This document shows, one piece after another, positions 22,707 through 28,417 of a stretch of 28,417 bases of DNA (the stretch's first letter is position 1; each line of letters begins with the position of its first letter). Below the pieces are notes generated by a model. It was given only the letters and a program-made list of their open reading frames with translations. It searched no databases and had not been told where the DNA came from. The position numbers were made by a program, and so were the translations under genes. This stretch comes from Aestuariibius violaceus. GTDB lineage: Bacteria; Pseudomonadota; Alphaproteobacteria; Rhodobacterales; Rhodobacteraceae. The DNA lies in NCBI RefSeq assembly GCF_040779325.2, contig NZ_JBFONT020000018.1, positions 1-28,417 of the forward strand, given 5' to 3'.

Positions 22707-23098
22707 TTGGGAAGAATGATAAACCGCAGAGCAATAAAAACGATAATGCCAGTCCAAAATAAAACAAAAGAAATCTTGGAAACTAGAAGATCAGATTTTA
22801 CCCGAAGCGGTGGGGCAATTAGCTTACCAAGTCCAGGTTTATCCAAAGAAAAGGATGACAATACTATTGAAAACATGATGGCCAACGGACAAAATAGAGA
22901 TAGGGCAAGAACAACGGTGTCACTTAACTGAGAAAACAGCGCAAATAGCTCTAACTTAAGAAAAGAGAGAGAGTGAGCAGCTACAGCTGCGAGAATACAG
23001 AGAAAGACAACGAAGTAAACTGAATACTCCAACCTTGAAATATTTGAGTAGAAGTTCATGCCATCTTCTTTCACCAAAGCGCTCCGAGAGTGACGCAT
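22697..23098 (-). CDS. small membrane protein, unknown function
   Basis: Encoded just upstream of the giant RTX gene (stop 29 bp before its ATG). Using the ATG at 23098 gives 133 aa; an ATG at 23059, with AAGAAG 5 nt upstream, is a good alternative, while an open TTG at 23128 is unlikely. At least three hydrophobic helices are visible: YSVYFVVFLCILAAVAAHSL, a Leu/Ser/Cys/Ile-rich one (VVLALSLFCPLAIMFSIVL) and VLFWTGIIVFIALRFIIL near the C-terminus. The gene is AT-rich compared with the RTX gene. No known domain; whether it helps secretion of the RTX protein is unproven. Confidence 0.55.
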   Translation of the reverse strand: MRHSRSALVKEDGMNFYSNISRLEYSVYFVVFLCILAAVAAHSLSFLKLELFALFSQLSDTVVLALSLFCPLAIMFSIVLSSFSLDKPGLGKLIAPPLRVKSDLLVSKISFVLFWTGIIVFIALRFIILPNRI

Positions 23099-23128
23099 AA
23101 AATTACTGAGGTTACATAATAAATCCAA

Positions 23129-23849
23129 AACTAAAGCTACTATATGGATACATCATGGATGATCAGCCCTATAATTTGCGAATTAGTTTATTGTACTTCT
23201 ACCTATCTTTAAGGGATATGTGAACTCCGCCAGAGAATCCAATGTGTTTTAAAGTATGTTGAATCATTTCGCAGTTCGCTCATATCTTTTAGACATTCCT
23301 GAATCACACTTTTCCTCTCATTGGCATAAAATACATGGTAAGTCGATAGCAAGATGTCTCAACTTGATTGGCGCGGCGTCTCAGCATGGAAGAGCTAGCA
23401 TCAGTCGAACTGAGCCCGAGGACGCTACATTCTTCTTTCGTCAACAAAAACCTCGTCCTCACTTAGAATGAGTCGTGTCTTTGAAGACTGGCCTATCAAT
23501 CTATCCCCAGTCTTGATCATTGCTGCTTCGTCGCAGCCTTCAATAGATCATGCCCACCTGAAACGCCGATATATCTATCCCTTTTGCCTTGGCTGGAAGT
23601 ACACTAAAGAAAACTCACAAAAGAACATCTCTAGAGACATCATATGTCCCTGTAGTTCTAAGATAGATCAACTCTAAGCTGACTTTAGGATGGGGAGATC
23701 TGGAATCCAAGACCTGATTCACAAAATCTTGGTCTTAGATCGTCTGTTGCTCTTACCCACGACGGCGAGTTTGTTTCCGGCACAGAAACACCTTTAACCA
23801 AGCAAGAATGGGGCCTAATACCTTCACTCTTTTCGTCCCACCGGCGTCG
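23129..23849. other. AT-rich intergenic region without clear gene
   Basis: About 700 bp of low-GC DNA. Two plus-strand frames (23256-23471 and 23468-23677) are open, but lack binding sites, domains or protein-like composition. It probably carries the promoter of the membrane-protein/RTX unit and would be a natural H-NS target. Nothing else recognised. Confidence 0.4.
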
Positions 23850-24107
23850 TCACCTCCTGCTCCGGCCTTTGCTCCTCATATGCCAGAGGCACCACATGAG
23901 GTGGTCGCTGAGGCTGATGCCCGGCTCGCGGATCGTGTCGGCGCGGATGACCCAATCCTCCATGTCGTAGCCTTGGTCGACGAGCCAATCGTAATAGTCC
24001 CAGTAGTTTTGATGCATCACGACCAGCTCTTCGACACCGAACGCGTTGGGGAGCATCCGGCCGATCGGTTCATAAGAGGGATGGAGGGGCAGTGGGTGTT
24101 CAGTCAT
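23850..24107 (-). CDS. small hypothetical protein (85 aa) near the transfer genes
   Basis: Unrecognised, 85 aa from ATG 24107 (a GTG lies one codon earlier; no strong binding site). It is rich in aromatic and acidic residues: VVMHQNYWDYYDWLVDQGYD, then WVIRADTIREPGISLSDHLM and a basic tail KGRSRR. The clustered Trp/Tyr/Asp suggests a compact globular domain. It is last in the minus-strand mobilization block, 42 bp after the 100-aa gene, and could be an accessory of transfer by position only. Confidence 0.55.
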   Translation of the reverse strand: MTEHPLPLHPSYEPIGRMLPNAFGVEELVVMHQNYWDYYDWLVDQGYDMEDWVIRADTIREPGISLSDHLMWCLWHMRSKGRSRR

Positions 24108-24149
24108 CACCTAAGATATCACATCCAAAGGTCGCCGTGCCACTTTTGC

Positions 24150-24452
24150 TCATCTGTCATGGCCTCGGTCCTTCTCCGGATCGTTCCGCACGATTGGTGT
24201 GAACCGCCCAGAGGCCTTTACCTGGAACGCCTCGCGCAGGGTTTTGTATTGACCCTTATCCTGCTCCCGCTGCGGCAGGTTCCGTTTGATGCCGAGCATC
24301 CCCGGCGGGGCCAGATTGGGAGCCGGCTTGCTGGCCAGATGCGGTGGCGGCACCCGCGGGGCGGCATTGTCCTTGTCGCGCAACGGCGCCTGGTCCTTCC
24401 CGGCCGCGAGCGTGAACGGGTGTTTCGGGTGATCTGCCGGATCTCTCTTCAT
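24150..24452 (-). CDS. small basic hypothetical protein (100 aa)
   Basis: 100 aa starting MKRDPADHPKHPF, with GGAG 8 nt upstream of the ATG. It is Pro/Lys/Arg-rich: a disordered N-terminal 50 residues (PPPHLASKPAPNLAPPG), then KRNLPQREQDKGQYKTLREA and a basic end. No domain known. It sits 98 bp downstream of the VirD4-like gene on the same strand, and may be a DNA-processing or coupling accessory; this is inference from position. Confidence 0.55.
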   Translation of the reverse strand: MKRDPADHPKHPFTLAAGKDQAPLRDKDNAAPRVPPPHLASKPAPNLAPPGMLGIKRNLPQREQDKGQYKTLREAFQVKASGRFTPIVRNDPEKDRGHDR

Positions 24453-24550
24453 CGCAGGGTCTCCTGCTCGGGTCGGTCATCTATGGGTGCAAGCGCGGCT
24501 GGCTCCGTATGGAAGCAGCGCCAGCCGCTGATTGGGCGGTAAGGACGGCG

Positions 24551-26422
24551 TCAGGCAGCTTCTGTCCCGGCGGCACCGGGCATCTCCTTGGATCTCAGAT
24601 CGACGCCTTTGCGCTTGAGTAGGTCCTGTGCATACCAGGGCTCCCGGAAGGCGGCGATTGGGGGCATCTCCTCGATGAAGATCACCTGACGATCCTCGCC
24701 CATTCGCATCAGCTCGTCCGGATAAGCGAGCTTGCGTTGCGCGGCGGCCCGCGTGTCGGTCTCGGTATTGGTCCGGCTGGAGGAACCACCGTTCTTGCCC
24801 GAACTGACTCCGAAGGCGGTCGAAAGCGCCGAGGTAAAGGTCCAGACTGTCGTCTCTCCGCAGAGGGCCGAGAAGTATTCCGCCGTCATCCGGTCCCGGC
24901 TCCCGAAGTATTGCACGACCCCGGAATTGCCGATGAAGGTCTCCCACCCTTCCCCATAGGTGGCCTTGAGCTGGCCTGCATCCTGCACAATCCCCCAGAG
25001 CTGCATCCCGAAGCCTGCCATCAGACCATAGGCCTGCTGCACCATGGTGAGCTTGCCCAGGGCGGGCAACTCATCGAGCAGCAACAGAACCGGTCTCTCG
25101 GGCTGGGTCGCCACATCCCGCGCATTCACCGTGATCGCCTGCTGGACCAGCAGACGCAGCCAGCGGTGGAAGGTGTGCATCCGGTCCGATGGCAGGACGA
25201 GATAGATCGTTACCGTGTCCCGCTTCAGATCCTCGAAGGCGAAGTCGGAGGATGAGAGGCTTTCCCGCAGCCGGGCACTGTCGAGCATGTGGGTCTGGGC
25301 CTGGGCCGAGGCCATGACGTTGGAGAGGAGCTTCGCTTCCTTCTGCAGGCAGCGGGCGCCCGTGCTGGCGACGATGTGATGGGGAGATTCCAGCATCCGT
25401 TCGAAAAGCCTTGTGAGATCCTCGCCATCCAGCAGCATCAGATCGCGGACCCGGCCGAGATGGCGCTGACCGTCTTCCCGGTCATCGGTGGCCACATAGA
25501 GGATCACCCCCTGCAGGAGCGCCTTGGCCTCTTCCAGCCAGAACGGATCCTGCTCGCCTTCCGGCACCACGAGCGCATCGGCCAAGAGCATGGCATTCTC
25601 GGTGATGTCCACATCGCCCAGTTCCAGCCAATCGAGCGGGTTGAACCGGGCGGCGCGGCTGTCGCGCACTGTCGCAGTCCCGTCGGGATCGACCACGACC
25701 GACGACATGTCCAGATCCGCGGTGATCCCCCACGGATCGACGATATGGACGGTCTGACCCATTTCCTGTCGGGCCTTGGCCGTCACAAGGGCATTCTCGC
25801 CTTTGGGATCGATCACGAGCGCCGAGCCCTCATAGGTCAATAGGTTCGGGATGATCTGGGTCGTGCCCTTGCCTTTCCGTGTGGGCGCGATGGTCAGGAG
25901 ATGCCGATCGCCTCCATACCGGATGACCGTCTCAGATTGGCCATCCAGTGCGGTGCCCAGTTGCAGGCCGCTGGAGGTGAAGAGCCCTTTGGCGGCGATC
26001 TCCTCCGGTGTGGCCCAATTGGCCGAGCCGAAAGTGGTGGGGACTTCCACGAGCCGCCGCACGGAGCGGCCGATCCAATAGCCCAGTGCCACAAAGAAGC
26101 CAACGACTGAGACGAGTGCGGTGGCGCTCCAACCCCACACGCCATAATCGAGCAAGGCCACCAGCACCGCCATGAGGGCCAGGCCCATCAGGATCAGGCC
26201 CCGGACCACGCGGGCGTCCGGGCTCAGAAGCCAGCCAAGCACGAAGCCTGCGCCGGTCGACAGAGCAATGCTGAGAAAACGCGCGATGGCGATCTCTCCC
26301 CGTTGGGCGCGAAGCGCTTGCTGGAATTGATCGTCATAGAACTGCGCTGCGGCAGGCTCCGCACCATAGATCGTGAGGATGATCATTGTCGTCAGCCCGA
26401 GGGCGGGTTTGGTCCAGGTCAT
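24551..26422 (-). CDS. virD4: VirD4/TraG-family type IV coupling protein
   Basis: 623-aa membrane ATPase that links the relaxosome to the type IV secretion channel and pumps the transferred strand. N-terminus: a hydrophobic leader ending AEPAAAQ (8-27), then membrane spans at about 45-66, 76-94 and 99-117. The Walker A is APTRKGKGTT (179-188) and the Walker B LLLLDELPALGKL (about 446-458), with the TraG/VirD4 C-terminal motifs GIVQDAGQLKATYGEGWETF and FGSRDRMTAEYFS. The tail holds a Ser/Gly-rich linker (SSGKNGGSSSRTNT). The ATG has AAAGGAG 7 nt upstream and follows the relaxase gene by 71 bp in the same direction. No VirB-type pore genes are in the window, so transfer would need them elsewhere. 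Confidence 0.93.
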   Translation of the reverse strand: MTWTKPALGLTTMIILTIYGAEPAAAQFYDDQFQQALRAQRGEIAIARFLSIALSTGAGFVLGWLLSPDARVVRGLILMGLALMAVLVALLDYGVWGWSATALVSVVGFFVALGYWIGRSVRRLVEVPTTFGSANWATPEEIAAKGLFTSSGLQLGTALDGQSETVIRYGGDRHLLTIAPTRKGKGTTQIIPNLLTYEGSALVIDPKGENALVTAKARQEMGQTVHIVDPWGITADLDMSSVVVDPDGTATVRDSRAARFNPLDWLELGDVDITENAMLLADALVVPEGEQDPFWLEEAKALLQGVILYVATDDREDGQRHLGRVRDLMLLDGEDLTRLFERMLESPHHIVASTGARCLQKEAKLLSNVMASAQAQTHMLDSARLRESLSSSDFAFEDLKRDTVTIYLVLPSDRMHTFHRWLRLLVQQAITVNARDVATQPERPVLLLLDELPALGKLTMVQQAYGLMAGFGMQLWGIVQDAGQLKATYGEGWETFIGNSGVVQYFGSRDRMTAEYFSALCGETTVWTFTSALSTAFGVSSGKNGGSSSRTNTETDTRAAAQRKLAYPDELMRMGEDRQVIFIEEMPPIAAFREPWYAQDLLKRKGVDLRSKEMPGAAGTEAA

Positions 26423-26493
26423 GGGACTCTCCTTTTTGCCTGGTGGGGTGAATGGGAAGACAGCGGATGCGATTGGCAGAGCTGCCTGATGGA

Positions 26494-27780
26494 TCAGCGG
26501 GACAGGTCCGGGCCGCGATCACGCCGGCGCCGTTGAGACCGCTCCTGGCGCTGCGCCTGCGCGTTGCGGGCGCGGGCTTTGAGCACCCGGCCGATATCCC
26601 GGGCGAGGATGCGCCGATCGTCCTTCTGCCGGGCGCGCAAAGCGTCGATCCGTGACTGCATCCCGCGTCGGTCCTGCATCTGGGCGGCGATCAGCGCCTC
26701 CCGTTGGGCCTGATCGCGCTTCAGGCAGCGCCAGGCTTCGGCCTCGTTGCGGGCGCGGGTCTCGCGGGCGGTGCCGGTGAGGCGGTCGAAGAGGCCCCGG
26801 AGCCCGCCGCGGAGGCGATTGGCGCGGCTGACGCTTTCCGTTTCCCAACGTTCCGCCTGCTTCTCTTTGAGCCGTTTGCGCTCCGCCCGGTGCTGGACGA
26901 CCAGATCGGCCTTCTCCTCGGCAAAGGGCTGCATCTGATCCGCATGGCGCTCCTTGACTTGCTGGATGAAGCTCTTGAGCTGATCGGTGACACGAGCCTT
27001 CATTTGGGCGCGGGCCATAGCGAGGCTTGGAAGATCGGGCGTCTCCCCAAAGCGCTCCTTCAGCACCTTGGCGCGGACCCCGGCCATGCGGGCAAAGGAA
27101 TAGATCTCCCCATCCCGATCGAGCGCGACCACCGACCGGCGATCGCCTTTGGCCAGCAGATAGCCCCGCTCTTCGAGCGCATTACTAAGAGATGTCAGAT
27201 TGTCCGACCGTTCCCAGGCGTCCCGGAAGAGCTGTTTGATCTCGCGAGGATCGACGCCTTGCCGCTTCGCCCGCTGCCATTCGGCAAGCGTGAAGTTGAA
27301 CGGGTTCTTGCCGCCATCGACCTGCAGACCTTGAGGCAAGTTCCAGCCATGGTCCAGATAGAGCTCCTTTGCGAGATCCCGCAGCCTGGTCTTGTAGAAG
27401 GGCAGGTTGATGGCCTTCAAACTGTCCGCATCGATCCGGGACCAGACCACATGGGCGTGCCTCCGACCTTCCTTCTCGTGAAACACAAGGGCGCGGGGTT
27501 GATCCTGCAGACCCAGCCGCTGGCCCGCCTCATTCGCGGCTTTGCGGAACGCCTCTTCCGAGACCTCCGCCTCCAGAGGCGGGTTCAGGCTGAGGGAGAA
27601 CAGGAACTGCGAGCAGCGCGTGCCCTTGGAGATCGCATGGGCTTCCCGGAACGCGCTTTCCAGATCGCGGGCCACAAACCCCTTGAGCTCCGCCACCTGC
27701 ACATGGTCGTTGTCCTGCTCATTGAGTAGATGCGCTGCCAGACGCACCGCACCAGACCGTTGGGAGCCCTTCAGGATCAT
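26494..27780 (-). CDS. relaxase (mobilization nuclease)
   Basis: 428 aa. The relaxase domain occupies about 1-200: GAVRLAAHLLNEQDNDHV, EAHAISKGTRCSQFLFSLSL, the metal site HEKEGRRHAHVVWSRID with His101, His108 and His110, and LYLDHGWNLPQG and FTLAEWQRAKRQ. This is the Rhodobacterales relaxase type of MobA/VirD2 relatedness. A long basic coiled coil (about 265-428, ending RRRRDRGPDLSR) may bind DNA or the coupling protein. The start codon overlaps the mobC-like stop (4 bp), so the two are coupled. Oddly there is no tyrosine in the first 128 residues, where the catalytic Tyr of VirD2/MobA relaxases normally lies; the first is Tyr129. Confidence 0.87.
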   Translation of the reverse strand: MILKGSQRSGAVRLAAHLLNEQDNDHVQVAELKGFVARDLESAFREAHAISKGTRCSQFLFSLSLNPPLEAEVSEEAFRKAANEAGQRLGLQDQPRALVFHEKEGRRHAHVVWSRIDADSLKAINLPFYKTRLRDLAKELYLDHGWNLPQGLQVDGGKNPFNFTLAEWQRAKRQGVDPREIKQLFRDAWERSDNLTSLSNALEERGYLLAKGDRRSVVALDRDGEIYSFARMAGVRAKVLKERFGETPDLPSLAMARAQMKARVTDQLKSFIQQVKERHADQMQPFAEEKADLVVQHRAERKRLKEKQAERWETESVSRANRLRGGLRGLFDRLTGTARETRARNEAEAWRCLKRDQAQREALIAAQMQDRRGMQSRIDALRARQKDDRRILARDIGRVLKARARNAQAQRQERSQRRRRDRGPDLSR

Positions 27781-28193
27781 GACGGATCCTCCGGACCAAA
27801 GAGATCCGGGCAGGCCGCTTGGGCCGCGTCGACCCCAAGTCCCTGCATCAGCAGCACCCGCAACGCGGCGATCTCGGCGCAGGCGGCTTTCAGATCGGCT
27901 TCCAGGTCCTCATCGACGGGCAGCGCCCCGATCCGGGCCGCGGCGGCCAAATCCGACAGGCTCTCCGACAGCCCGCTTTCCCCGAGCTTCGCCAGCACCC
28001 GGGCACAGGCCGTCCGGTCCAGATCCGGACCGCGCTTCCGCCTGCGATAGGTCGGCGCATCGTCCGCAAACAGGACGGACTTGATATAGGCGCCGAGGGG
28101 CATGGAGCCCGCCGCCAGCTCTAGGCGGTTCCGTTCCTCCTGGCTCAGCCGCAGGGAAAAGGATGGACGGCGCTTCTTGGCCACCGCGCTCAT
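27777..28193 (-). CDS. MobC-like relaxosome accessory protein (ribbon-helix-helix)
   Basis: 138 aa with a predicted RHH domain in residues 8-45 (RPSFSLRLSQEERNRLELAA then MPLGAYIKSVLF), the pattern of MobC-type proteins that bind near oriT and help open the DNA for the relaxase. A basic stretch RRRKRGPDLDR (50-60) follows; the C-terminal part (61-138) is helical, with ACAEIAALRVLLMQGLG as a possible dimerisation segment. Its last codons overlap the relaxase ATG by 4 bp, the usual mobC-relaxase arrangement. Probably represses its own promoter as well. Confidence 0.8.
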   Translation of the reverse strand: MSAVAKKRRPSFSLRLSQEERNRLELAAGSMPLGAYIKSVLFADDAPTYRRRKRGPDLDRTACARVLAKLGESGLSESLSDLAAAARIGALPVDEDLEADLKAACAEIAALRVLLMQGLGVDAAQAACPDLFGPEDPS

Positions 28194-28308
28194 GGCCGCG
28201 GCCCCCGCAACTCATCCGCAAAGGGCCTAAGCTGCTCATTCCAATCAGAAAGTTCGGAGAAGAGAGAGTTCGAAGTCGTGCTCTCCAGGCGCACCAGCCA
28301 AATCCCAA
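28194..28308 (-). other. candidate oriT / mob promoter region
   Basis: The noncoding stretch directly upstream of the mobC-like gene is the customary place for oriT. In the minus sense it includes GGTGCGCCTGG, which partly resembles the nic core of RSF1010-type origins (GTGCGCC), near arms GTGC and GCAC. A repeated AGTTCG lies at about 28252 and 28267 (plus sense). None of this fixes a nick site. Confidence 0.25.
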
Positions 28309-28339
28309 CGATAAAGGCCGCGCCGTTTCCGCCGCGGCC
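28309..28339 (-). terminator. intrinsic terminator of the gene at the right edge
   Basis: GGCCGCG (28316-28322) and CGCGGCC (28333-28339) pair perfectly around a 10-nt loop. On the minus strand the stem is followed by TTTATCG. It begins 21 nt after the stop of the partial gene at 28361, so it separates that transcript from the mobilization operon. Confidence 0.7.
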
Positions 28340-28360
28340 GATCTTTATGACGAGGACTGC

Positions 28361-28417
28361 TCAGTTAAGCGCAGCCTCGGTCACGTCGCTTGTCCATGCC
28401 CCTTCAGGCTCTTCGCT
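28361..28417 (-). CDS. C-terminal end of an unidentified gene (runs off the right edge)
   Basis: On the minus strand the frame reads SEEPEGAWTSDVTEAALN and stops at TGA (28363-28361). The only support is the well-placed terminator right after it, so frame and identity are uncertain. Confidence 0.4.
   Translation of the reverse strand, partial: SEEPEGAWTSDVTEAALN

Noticed and set aside
23256..23677. Two plus-strand frames of 69-71 aa in the AT-rich gap
   Set aside because: No binding sites, no domains, and codon content unlike the neighbouring genes.

Overview
The window looks like part of an alphaproteobacterial plasmid or other mobilizable element, most likely from the Rhodobacterales/roseobacter group. 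This is inferred from an HvrA-type H-NS protein, a MobC/relaxase/VirD4 block of the kind carried by these plasmids, a very large RTX protein, and generally high GC interrupted by AT-rich islands. No replication initiator, partition genes, rRNA, tRNA or CRISPR array was seen.

Layout. At the left edge (1-44, minus) is the start of an IS110-family transposase. Next come an alpha/beta hydrolase, an SDR oxidoreductase and a CutA/NIF3-fold protein (0.2-2.7 kb, plus). A minus-strand XRE regulator and a 58-aa protein follow. Across an AT-rich control region lies a plus-strand pair: an HTH regulator and, directly abutting it, a protein with all the hallmarks of an XYP-type tRNA-dependent cyclodipeptide synthase (3.66-5.04 kb). 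An H-NS family gene and a small accessory protein lead to a minus-strand set (49-aa protein, four-helix membrane protein, HExxH metallopeptidase; 6.8-8.5 kb). A divergent, AT-richer pair of unknown genes overlapping by ATGA follows (8.6-9.93 kb).

The middle (10-11.6 kb) is scrambled: a dead IS110-family transposase lies between two 64-bp direct repeats, one of which carries an extra palindrome. A 58-aa gene and a nuclease-fold lipoprotein (minus) face a serine resolvase (plus). Between them are two palindromes that are exact reverse complements of one another.

From 22.7 down to 13.1 kb (minus) runs one giant type I-secreted RTX gene, about 3190 codons, broken into two reading frames by a single extra base near 20150. 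It has an N-terminal head, a Gly/Asp-rich linker, about 22 copies of a 56-aa DxDGDG repeat, DUF4214-like helices, and RTX nonapeptide blocks. A small membrane protein lies just upstream, and its stop falls in a 14-bp tandem duplication carrying two TATAAT hexamers.

The right end (23.8-28.2 kb, minus) is the mobilization module: MobC-like protein, relaxase, VirD4/TraG coupling protein and two small proteins. At the far edge are a terminator and the last codons of another gene. Mating-pore genes are absent from the window.
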